NCBI GenBank assembly: GCA_045616505.1
Contig: JAZLGV010000109.1
Location: 1-22,907, forward strand
Origin: JAKSUT01 sp045616505
GTDB taxonomy: Bacteria > Cyanobacteriota > Vampirovibrionia > Gastranaerophilales > Gastranaerophilaceae
DNA length: 22,907 nucleotides
Reading direction: 5' to 3'
How positions within the stretch are numbered: the stretch's first letter is position 1; each line of letters begins with the position of its first letter. The translations under genes were made by a program, and so were the position numbers. Shown piece by piece: positions 7,816 through 14,602 of the stretch. The notes under the pieces are model-generated. The model saw nothing but the letters and a program-made list of their open reading frames with translations, was not told the origin of the DNA and searched no databases.

Positions 7816-8802
7816 TTAAATATGATTGATAAGATATTTATCATTTCGGCTGTCATAATCTTCAACCGTTATGATTTCATTAACTTTTCGCCCTTTTCGT
7901 CCATTACCTAAATCGGTAAATACAATGGAAACAACAACATCTATTGCATCAGCAATTAATTTTTTTAATGTGTTTTCGTTTGTTGGTGATTCAGAATTTT
8001 CTTCTGCAAGGGCTAAAATACGGCTTAAACCTCTTTCGGCATCATTGGCGTGAACCGTACAAGCACCGCCTTCATGACCGGTATTCCACGCTTTTAACAT
8101 TGTATATGCTGCCCCATCTCTAACTTCCCCTAATACAATACGGTCAGGACTTCTTCGCATACAATCAGCTAAAAGCCGTGTCATATTGTATTTGATGCCA
8201 ATTTTATTAGTTTCCTGTTTAGTGAACATTGGCGAATAATCTTCCGCAGAACATTGCAATTCCGGCAAATCTTCTAACGAAATAATGCGGTGATTTGGGG
8301 TTATTTTTGCGATACTGTCCAAAATCGCATTAAGAAAGGTTGTTTTCCCAGTACCCGTGCCACCAACGACTAAAATATTTTTTCTTTCCTTAATTGCTTG
8401 TTTTAAGAAATTGCAATATTCTTGTGTTAAAGTGCCGTTTTGAACATAATCGTCCAAAGTAAAAATTTTAATTGCCGGTTTTCGCAAATTAAATTGCGGA
8501 TTTTTGACAATAGGGGGGATTTCCCCCTGAAAACGGCATCCATAACCTAGAATTTCTGTTGATAAAGAAGGTATTTCTTCATTAATGATTTTTCCTGCTT
8601 GTCCGGCAATTTTTTGGATAATCGTTAATAAAATTTCCGGAGAACAATGGATTGTGCTTTTTACTTTTCCTTCGGTATGTGATTGATACCAAATATAACC
8701 GTCGTCATTATTGTAAATTTCCGTTATGTCATCACGGTGCAATAAACCGACAATTTCTGAACCAAGTAATGAATCTAATGAAGGATTAGGGCTTCTCAAC
8801 AT
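7816..8802 (-). CDS. trbB: VirB11/TrbB traffic ATPase
   Basis: 328 residues from the ATG at 8802. An N-terminal domain (to about 125) precedes the RecA-like domain with Walker A GGTGTGKTT (147-155), the Asp box (ISLEDLPELQ), Walker B (DRIVLGEVRDGAAYTMLKAW) and the His box (GHEGGACTVHAN). These are all the hallmarks of VirB11/TrbB hexameric ATPases, which sit at the cytoplasmic face and switch between pilus assembly and substrate transfer. The frame is open to 8883, but MLRSPNPSLDSLL looks like the family start. It overlaps the end of the preceding small gene by 17 bp. Confidence 0.95.
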   Translation of the reverse strand: MLRSPNPSLDSLLGSEIVGLLHRDDITEIYNNDDGYIWYQSHTEGKVKSTIHCSPEILLTIIQKIAGQAGKIINEEIPSLSTEILGYGCRFQGEIPPIVKNPQFNLRKPAIKIFTLDDYVQNGTLTQEYCNFLKQAIKERKNILVVGGTGTGKTTFLNAILDSIAKITPNHRIISLEDLPELQCSAEDYSPMFTKQETNKIGIKYNMTRLLADCMRRSPDRIVLGEVRDGAAYTMLKAWNTGHEGGACTVHANDAERGLSRILALAEENSESPTNENTLKKLIADAIDVVVSIVFTDLGNGRKGRKVNEIITVEDYDSRNDKYLINHI

Positions 8803-9219
8803 TGTTATCTGTTTGCCCTTCTTCCTTTTGATAATCTTCCAATTCGTTAAAACCTTTAATAACAATATCGTTTTCACTTGCAAATTTGTTATATCGGGCT
8901 ATACAATCATTGATTAACTGGTTTTTGGCATTATTATCAGCACCATCAATAACTTCTTTTGCTTTTAATAAACTACCAAGTACAATTATTAAATCAGAGA
9001 AATCAAAACCAATATCCAAAATCAAGGAACACATCAGCTTATTTTGGTCTAATGTCAAACTTTTGTCTTTTTTGGCAATATGTTTTTTCAATGCCTTAAA
9101 AACTTTGTCTCTTTCTTCGTTAACCGCATTTAACCAATCACGAAGCGATTTTTTCCTTTTTTTGCAAACGCTTCTTCTTTTTTTGTGAAATCAACAAATA
9201 TACCTTTCTTTTTTCCCAT
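8786..9219 (-). CDS. Small unrecognised T4SS-operon protein requiring a -1 frameshift
   Basis: A good start exists at 9219 (ATG, with AAAGGAGA 6 nt upstream, like virB8 and trbJ). That frame reads MGKKKGIFVDFTKKEEAFAK and stops after 29 codons at 9130-9132. The -1 frame is open through the same region to 8786 and continues as RKKSLRDWLNAVNEERDKVF, ending NVEKP. The two frames meet at A-rich runs containing A AAA AAA and A AAA AAT, both in phase for -1 slippage. Either gives a 144-residue protein: basic N-terminus, hydrophobic middle (SLILDIGFDFSDLIIVLGSLL), acidic end. No family recognised. It sits between the coupling protein and VirB11. It may be a programmed frameshift, a recent frameshift mutation or a homopolymer sequencing error. 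The unsupported TTG at 9091 is the only other start for the downstream part. Confidence 0.65.
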
Positions 9220-9231
9220 TTTTAATCTCCT

Positions 9232-12200
9232 TTAATTAAGATAATCCCATACTTCTTTATATTCTTCTTTATCAAATTCAAAAGCATCTTTATTAACCGG
9301 CGTATTTGAATTTAGTAAATTCATACGCCGAGGATTAGGATTTAAGGGGTTTCCGTCTTTGTCTTCACGGATAATATCTGAAACAATCGGAGCATCACAA
9401 AGTTTCTTTGTAAAATATTCATTTTCATAATATTTAACTTTGTCTGTTAAAACCGGAGGAAACCCTGATACAGATATAATTTCACGGTCGCCTAACCGTT
9501 TTATTTCATCCGCAGTCATTAAGGCACGTGCCTGATTGGAATGTGAATATGATTTACGTAAAATATCAAAAGAATTGGAAGATTCACTTGCGACACTTAT
9601 TGTTTTATTGCCTAAAAACCCCTCTGCATATTTTCCGGTATCGTTGTCATTCGGAGCGTAAAATATTTGCAAATGACAATTCATATGTATTTGATTGTCT
9701 TTCCCGTATATTGCCTGAATTTGAGGGATGCCTTGACATATAAGGAAAACTTTCATACCGTAACCGGCAATATAACTTAATGATGCTGCAAAATTTTGTA
9801 AATTTCCTAAACTGGAAAATTCGTCCATTAAAAATAAACATTTATGTTTATATGTTGTCTTTGCGTGTCCGCCAATATATTTTCCTATTGATTTTGCATG
9901 GTGCTTTATCATCATTTCAAAAAATAATCTGAATACGGGCGATAACCGCAATAAATCTGATGGTGGAGTAACTAAATAGAGTGAAACAGGTTTTCTGTAA
10001 TTCATAACATCATCAATACAAAAATCACTAACATCGGTATTTTCGGTTAAAACTGGGTCTAAATATTCTTTTAAAGCCGTGTTTGCCGTTGAAATGATAG
10101 ACCCTAATTCTTGTTCCGCTTTTTCGGTAATTTCTGTAAAACTTTTAAAAATCATAGGATGAACATTTGGATAATATTCAAGAGATTTTTCACCAGGATA
10201 AAGATTTGCTAAATCTTGAGGAGTAAAACGGTGCATCTCATATTTTCCTTTTTCAGCGTTCCACCGTTTAATTTCAATTCCGTCATCAGGTACATATTCA
10301 AAAGTTCTTAATTTATCCAATGTTTGAATAAAACCGGTAACATCAATTTTTTCAATCATACGTATATTACCGTATTCGTCTTTTTCCGGTTTGCCGTCAA
10401 CAATGGATTCTTCCATTACCGGCTTTCCGTCATCTCCATAAACTGTAGAAACATTACTTTTAAGGAAACCGGCAACTGTCCCTAAATTTGGTTCTCCGTA
10501 TTCATCCGGATGCCCTGCATGTGCATATTTTAAAAACAATATTACTGTTGCAATTACATTGGTTGCATTGGCTGTCCAATGGTCAGGTTTGCCTTTGCTT
10601 TCATAATCAGCGATTATTGCGGCTAAATTTTGAGCGGTACTGACTTCTGAAGAAGTCCCAATTTCTATTTCTTCAACTGGATTCCACCGTGCAGAAGACC
10701 CGTCTGTTGCTGTTGGTTCAAACTTAATAACCTTTTGCCCCATTTTCTTTCTCCAGCCGGCTGTAATCCCCCAATTTTCTGACTTAATATCATTAACAAT
10801 AGTACTTTCCTTCCAAGACCCTAATAATGTTGGTACTATTAAACCGACACCTTTACCGGAACGGGTTGGAGCGACAACCGCTAAATGTTTGTTGGTATTA
10901 TCTCTTAAATAGAAATGGCTTAACCATGTGTAAAACTTAAAATATTTTTTATAGAGATATACCCAAGGATAAACTGTTAAAAAATTTTGTTTTTTAGCAG
11001 AATATTTAGGCGGATTTGCAAGAAAATTACGCATTAATTCCAGTTGCTTTGTTTTTTCCTTTAATTGGCTTTTTGACCAATTCATTGAAAATTCGTTGAT
11101 TTCATTTTCTAAAGAATTTGCCTTTATTCGGATTTTTTCTAATTTACGTTCCAAACGGGCATCAAAATTCATTTCCGCAAATGCTTCTTTTTCTTTCTTA
11201 AAAACTTCAAAACTTCGCAAAAAAGAAGTAAATAATTTTTTAAGAGGACTATCATATAAACCTATGATTACGCCGGAAGAAGAAATTAAATCCATTTTCT
11301 TTAAATCGTTAAATAACGCCCATCTTGCACTTCCATGTGTTGTAAAATGAATTTTAGGTTTTAGTATAAAGAGAATAAAAACCACAAATATTAAACTGAT
11401 TAATGGATATAAAATAGTGGATTTAAAAAAAGTGGGAGTTTGACTGTAAAACTGTAAACGCCAAAACAACCATTGCCACGGCCAATAGTAGGGTATATGA
11501 TTATATATATATACAGGAGAACCTAACGCTGCACTATAATGAACCATGGCAGCGTATTTTTGCGTGGCAAGGTGTAATCCGTATAAAATTGGTAATAAAA
11601 TTAATAATAATTTACTTATTTTTTCATACATATAGTCCTTAAAGACAATATCTTTATTTATAAACAAATTAAATTGCAAACCTGGCCGGATATTAATCGT
11701 TGGTGCAATATTGGCATCTCTTTGTATAATTGTATTTGCCGTGTCCATAACGGATGCTAAAGCCCCTTTCACCGCTTCATCCCCTGCACTTTGTGTATAG
11801 TCGTAACCACCACTTGATTTAGTGGCACTTTGGGCTATGGCTGCAAAAATAGCGGATAAAGCGGCGGATCTTATCATTTGTCCTGAATGTTGGGTATATT
11901 GATCTTTAAGTCCAGGAGTACCAGGCCCATCCGTAGCGTTCATATTGGGAATTACATAATATGTGCCATTTGGAAAGTTAATCCTATTTATAATTACACC
12001 TAATCGTTTATTGCCCCGTTCTCCGGCGGTGGTTGATGTACCAATTAACTTTGCTCCTTGTGGAATAAGTAAATGTTTGCCTGTTTTTGAATCATAAACA
12101 TCTTGCCGGACTTGTGCGACAACATCCGCATTTGGCATATCACTTGTTGCTCCTGTAATCATTGTTGCAGGAATTATCGCACCGGCAGAAAGAGTAAAAC

Positions 12201-12837
12201 CCGTCATATAGGAATCAATTTGTTTTATTTGGCGATTGGCAATAATCGGTGTTTCGGACGCTTTTACTTCATTATTGTTTTTTCCGAATGAAATACTGCT
12301 TGCTAAAACTTTGGCTAATTGTTCTCTATATTCTCTTTCCGCCGTGCGGTCTTCCTCTGAAATTTGCGGAATTTCCTGAACAATTTCCGGCTGAACGGGT
12401 AAAGCCGGTTCTTCAATTTTCTTTTCTTCTTCTTTTTGTTTTATTTTAGGAATTTCCGTGTATTTATCCGGTAATAATGCAGCCGGACTAACATTTACAT
12501 CCGAAATATTTATGGTATTCTCGGATGTTTCTGTTTTAACAGAATTATTATTTTTTATTACATTATTTATGACGATTGATACAACAGTTAATGCAATAAT
12601 TCCCATAACAATACTTAATAATTTTGACTTTAAAGAAACGGCTTCATCTTCCGGTGCGGATTCATCTCCGCTTGCTATTTCAGAAGTATCATCAAAATTT
12701 AAATTTAAACGGTTTAATTCTTCTTTTTCCGCTTCTTCTTCATCTGTTTCTTCATCTTCTATATCCATGATAGATTTTGTTTCTTCTTCATTGGATTTAC
12801 TATGAAATTTTGCCTTTAAATTATCAAAAAAACTCAT
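9232..12837 (-). CDS. trbI-traG: In-frame fusion of VirB10/TrbI with VirD4/TraG coupling protein
   Basis: 1201 codons. Residues 1-402 are a complete TrbI/VirB10: acidic cytoplasmic N-terminus (E/D-rich 17-66), one membrane helix (about 72-92), Pro/Glu-rich periplasmic linker (128-160) and the C-terminal outer-membrane-core domain (about 210-400, e.g. VRQDVYDSKTGKHLLIPQGA). Residues 403-1201 are a complete TraG/VirD4: two membrane helices (about 408-428 and 473-493), Walker A APTRSGKGV (656-664), Walker B CLFLMDEFSSLG (about 1000-1011), and a Lys/Glu-rich helical stretch (about 530-645). No stop separates them, but codon 403 is an ATG with AAGGA 4 nt upstream, so VirD4 can be made alone. The start at 12837 overlaps the virB9 stop as ATGA. 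VirB10 ends outside the cytoplasm while VirD4 needs its N-terminus inside, so a single working polypeptide is topologically hard. Confidence 0.9.
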   Translation of the reverse strand: MSFFDNLKAKFHSKSNEEETKSIMDIEDEETDEEEAEKEELNRLNLNFDDTSEIASGDESAPEDEAVSLKSKLLSIVMGIIALTVVSIVINNVIKNNNSVKTETSENTINISDVNVSPAALLPDKYTEIPKIKQKEEEKKIEEPALPVQPEIVQEIPQISEEDRTAEREYREQLAKVLASSISFGKNNNEVKASETPIIANRQIKQIDSYMTGFTLSAGAIIPATMITGATSDMPNADVVAQVRQDVYDSKTGKHLLIPQGAKLIGTSTTAGERGNKRLGVIINRINFPNGTYYVIPNMNATDGPGTPGLKDQYTQHSGQMIRSAALSAIFAAIAQSATKSSGGYDYTQSAGDEAVKGALASVMDTANTIIQRDANIAPTINIRPGLQFNLFINKDIVFKDYMYEKISKLLLILLPILYGLHLATQKYAAMVHYSAALGSPVYIYNHIPYYWPWQWLFWRLQFYSQTPTFFKSTILYPLISLIFVVFILFILKPKIHFTTHGSARWALFNDLKKMDLISSSGVIIGLYDSPLKKLFTSFLRSFEVFKKEKEAFAEMNFDARLERKLEKIRIKANSLENEINEFSMNWSKSQLKEKTKQLELMRNFLANPPKYSAKKQNFLTVYPWVYLYKKYFKFYTWLSHFYLRDNTNKHLAVVAPTRSGKGVGLIVPTLLGSWKESTIVNDIKSENWGITAGWRKKMGQKVIKFEPTATDGSSARWNPVEEIEIGTSSEVSTAQNLAAIIADYESKGKPDHWTANATNVIATVILFLKYAHAGHPDEYGEPNLGTVAGFLKSNVSTVYGDDGKPVMEESIVDGKPEKDEYGNIRMIEKIDVTGFIQTLDKLRTFEYVPDDGIEIKRWNAEKGKYEMHRFTPQDLANLYPGEKSLEYYPNVHPMIFKSFTEITEKAEQELGSIISTANTALKEYLDPVLTENTDVSDFCIDDVMNYRKPVSLYLVTPPSDLLRLSPVFRLFFEMMIKHHAKSIGKYIGGHAKTTYKHKCLFLMDEFSSLGNLQNFAASLSYIAGYGMKVFLICQGIPQIQAIYGKDNQIHMNCHLQIFYAPNDNDTGKYAEGFLGNKTISVASESSNSFDILRKSYSHSNQARALMTADEIKRLGDREIISVSGFPPVLTDKVKYYENEYFTKKLCDAPIVSDIIREDKDGNPLNPNPRRMNLLNSNTPVNKDAFEFDKEEYKEVWDYLN
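11629..11640 (-). promoter_or_regulatory. Internal ribosome-binding site and ATG for a separate VirD4
   Basis: Read on the minus strand: AAGGA-CTAT-ATG, with the ATG at 11631-11629. It falls exactly where VirB10 homology ends (KDIVFKDY) and TraG homology begins (MYEKISKLLLILLP). A single base change could turn the TAT just before the ATG into a stop, so the fusion probably arose by loss of the virB10 stop. Internal initiation would yield a normal coupling protein of 799 residues. Confidence 0.6.
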
Positions 12838-13643
12838 TTTTCATCCTTCTTTTTCGTTGCCTTAAAATCAATATATGCTTTGTTCGTGAACATCAACCGT
12901 CCGTGTTCAAATACTTTATCAACAATAAACAAATTCCCTTTAATACGATAATTAACCAATGTAATATTTTCGGCTTTATCAACGTTATACAGAACGGGCA
13001 AATCATATTTATTGTTCGGTTGCATTTTGATATAAGTTTTTAACCCATCATCATAAATAGACAACGGCATAAAGACATTTGTAATTTGTTTTTTCTTTGT
13101 CAAAGAATAATTAAAATTTAATTTCTTTGGACGTTGGGCAAGAACACCGTTTTTATCAAAATACCCATCCTCTTGTAATTGTTTGTTATAAATAGATGCC
13201 CGTGCTTTTTGTTCTTCCAGATTAAAATTCCATTTAACGATGGGATAAAAATTATCTGTACTTTGAATAATCAACCGATAAGAATGAAAATTTGAATTAA
13301 TTATTAAATTGGTAGTTGCTTCTGATACTTTCGGCTTAATATAAACATGAGATGTATTATTTACTATTGCTTGGTCAACCATCCATTGTGCTGTATCTCC
13401 TGCACCAATATAAATTATTTCTTCGCCAGGTTTTAAAACAATATCCGTAATATGTCCTATTTGACAATTCACCTCATATAAACTTTCAGGATAATATTCA
13501 AATTCAATTTGTGAACCTACTATATTTGAATCTTCAATTTGATATTTTGCTTTAATAGTTTCTTCTGCAAAAATATTTGTTGATATGAATATAAAAGATA
13601 ATGTAAGAAATAGAATTAAGTATTTAGAAAAAAATAATCTCAT
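12834..13643 (-). CDS. trbG: VirB9/TrbG outer-membrane-core protein
   Basis: 269 residues. A signal peptide (hydrophobic 8-22, cleavage near NIFA-EE) is followed by an N-terminal beta domain with Y-x-V-x-C-Q-I-G-H-I-T-D-I-V-L-x-P-G-E and a C-terminal VirB9 domain (about 160-265), where KKLNFNYSLT and MPLSIYDDGLKTYIKMQ match family signatures. VirB9 forms the outer-membrane core ring with VirB10 and VirB7. No VirB7/TrbH-like lipoprotein is visible in the window, and the N-terminal Cys (MYEVNC.. region) is not a lipobox. AGGAG upstream of the ATG supports the start. The stop overlaps the virB10 start. Confidence 0.92.
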   Translation of the reverse strand: MRLFFSKYLILFLTLSFIFISTNIFAEETIKAKYQIEDSNIVGSQIEFEYYPESLYEVNCQIGHITDIVLKPGEEIIYIGAGDTAQWMVDQAIVNNTSHVYIKPKVSEATTNLIINSNFHSYRLIIQSTDNFYPIVKWNFNLEEQKARASIYNKQLQEDGYFDKNGVLAQRPKKLNFNYSLTKKKQITNVFMPLSIYDDGLKTYIKMQPNNKYDLPVLYNVDKAENITLVNYRIKGNLFIVDKVFEHGRLMFTNKAYIDFKATKKKDEK

Positions 13644-13648
13644 TGTAA

Positions 13649-14344
13649 TTACTCCTGATGTGCCTCTTTGGTAATTGATAAATCTGCAATTTTAAGCCCT
13701 AACGGGTTATTAATGATTTCTTCTTCCTTTGAAGGAGGATTAATTAAAACTGTGAAAATCGCATTATAAAAATTCCGTTCATCCAACTGTTGACCGCTGA
13801 CGTTATAAACGTCTTCTGACCACCGGACAATAAATGTATTATTTGCTCCTGGTGATTGTTGAATAGAACGGATTTTAATTTGAGTAGTATATTTACCAAG
13901 TTTTTCAACTTGATTTTCTTGTGCTGTCAAAACATTTAATTTTTGAGCAGCAGCCGGAATTAAAAAATATTGGGCATGACTCCAATTATTACGATATAAA
14001 ACGGGGTCTAGGGGAATTGTCCTAATTTGAGAAACAAAATTAATTAAGAAATAATTTATTTCCGCAATTTGCGGATTATAATTTGTTGCTTTAAGTTGAC
14101 CGCCAACATCAACACGACCTGTAGCATTGTCAACACGTACTACATACGTTTTAACATTTGCAGTCATTGAAACATATACCATTGTCAAAACACAAACAAT
14201 ATTTAAAAGGAAAGAAACTACGCTTAATTTACGGGCGTATTTTTTTTCTTCATTTAAGTTAAAAAGCAAACCTTCATATTGTCCGTGTGATTGTTTGTAA
14301 CTATCTGTACCGTAACCCTTTGGAAATTTATCGTTTGTGAACAT
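13649..14344 (-). CDS. trbF: VirB8/TrbF inner-membrane assembly protein, first gene of the operon
   Basis: 231 residues. A cytoplasmic N-terminus (1-38) is followed by one membrane helix (about 42-63) and a periplasmic NTF2-like domain with the family patterns YVVRVDNATGRVD, FLINFVSQIRTIPLDPVLYRNNW and the C-terminal NPLGLKIADLSITKE, which is characteristic of TrbF. VirB8 nucleates T4SS assembly by contacting VirB9, VirB10, VirB6 and VirB4. AAAGGAGA lies 6 nt before the ATG. A consensus promoter is 27 bp further upstream, making this the promoter-proximal gene of a 13.8-kb operon. Confidence 0.93.
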   Translation of the reverse strand: MFTNDKFPKGYGTDSYKQSHGQYEGLLFNLNEEKKYARKLSVVSFLLNIVCVLTMVYVSMTANVKTYVVRVDNATGRVDVGGQLKATNYNPQIAEINYFLINFVSQIRTIPLDPVLYRNNWSHAQYFLIPAAAQKLNVLTAQENQVEKLGKYTTQIKIRSIQQSPGANNTFIVRWSEDVYNVSGQQLDERNFYNAIFTVLINPPSKEEEIINNPLGLKIADLSITKEAHQE

Positions 14345-14370
14345 AATCTATCTCCTTTAAATTTTTCTAT

Positions 14371-14399
14371 ATTGTATATGATTTACCTATCTTTGTCAA
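14371..14399 (-). promoter_or_regulatory. Sigma70 promoter of the T4SS operon
   Basis: On the minus strand, TTGACA (14399-14394), a 17-bp spacer and TACAAT (14376-14371). The virB8 ribosome site follows at 14358-14351. The -35 is a perfect consensus and the -10 has one mismatch. It should drive the whole operon unless repressed. The 52 bp between the two divergent -35 boxes contain AATAGTAAA, which pairs imperfectly with TTTACAACTATT, a possible operator. Confidence 0.85.
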
Positions 14400-14451
14400 C
14401 ATTTTTTACAACTATTTTGTTTATATTACGATATGCAATAGTAAATTTAAC

Positions 14452-14480
14452 TTGACAAACGGAAAACTATGGACTACAAT
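14452..14480 (+). promoter_or_regulatory. Sigma70 promoter of the relaxase gene
   Basis: TTGACA (14452-14457), 17-bp spacer, TACAAT (14475-14480): the same hexamers and spacing as the divergent T4SS promoter. Transcription would begin near 14487 and give a leader of about 115 nt that contains both hairpins before the relaxase ATG. The identical strength of the two promoters suggests matched or jointly repressed expression. Confidence 0.82.
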
Positions 14481-14506
14481 ATTGATAAAAATTTAGAAAC
14501 GCGCAG

Positions 14507-14580
14507 TTACGCATTTCTCTTTGAGAAATGCCCTGCGTAAACTAGTTTAATTTATGAAAATACCACGCAAAATGCGTGGT
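14507..14580. other. oriT: Candidate origin of transfer (two hairpins abutting the relaxase)
   Basis: Hairpin 1: TTACGCATTTCTC (14507-14519), loop TTT, then GAGAAATG-CCCTG-CGTAA (14523-14540), perfect apart from a 5-nt bulge. The GCATTTCTC-TTT-GAGAAATGC core resembles, from memory, the TTTCTC/GAGAAA stem of the RSF1010/R1162 oriT, which a related MobA relaxase binds. Hairpin 2: ACCACGCA-AAA-TGCGTGGT (14562-14580), perfect, followed at once by TATCCTATCG, reminiscent of the IncP/Ti nick-region YATCCTG. Location next to a MOBQ relaxase gene is typical for oriT. I cannot place the nick site. Both hairpins are also in the relaxase mRNA leader and could serve autoregulation. Confidence 0.6.
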
Positions 14581-14602
14581 TATCCTATCGGAAGTGTTTA
14601 AA

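Noticed and set aside
8803..8883. 27-residue extension of VirB11 upstream of 8802
   Set aside because: It would overlap the preceding gene by almost 100 bp and reads as low-complexity Lys/Leu sequence. MLRSPNPS is a plausible family start.
12458..12805. Plus-strand reading frame of 115 codons opposite virB10
   Set aside because: Its Ser-rich translation is the complement of the acidic GAA/GAT-rich VirB10 N-terminus. No ribosome site or independent support.
14576..14602. N-terminal extension of the relaxase from the GTG at 14576
   Set aside because: It begins inside the hairpin 2 arm, has no ribosome site, and the ATG at 14603 has GGAAG at proper spacing and a family-like start.
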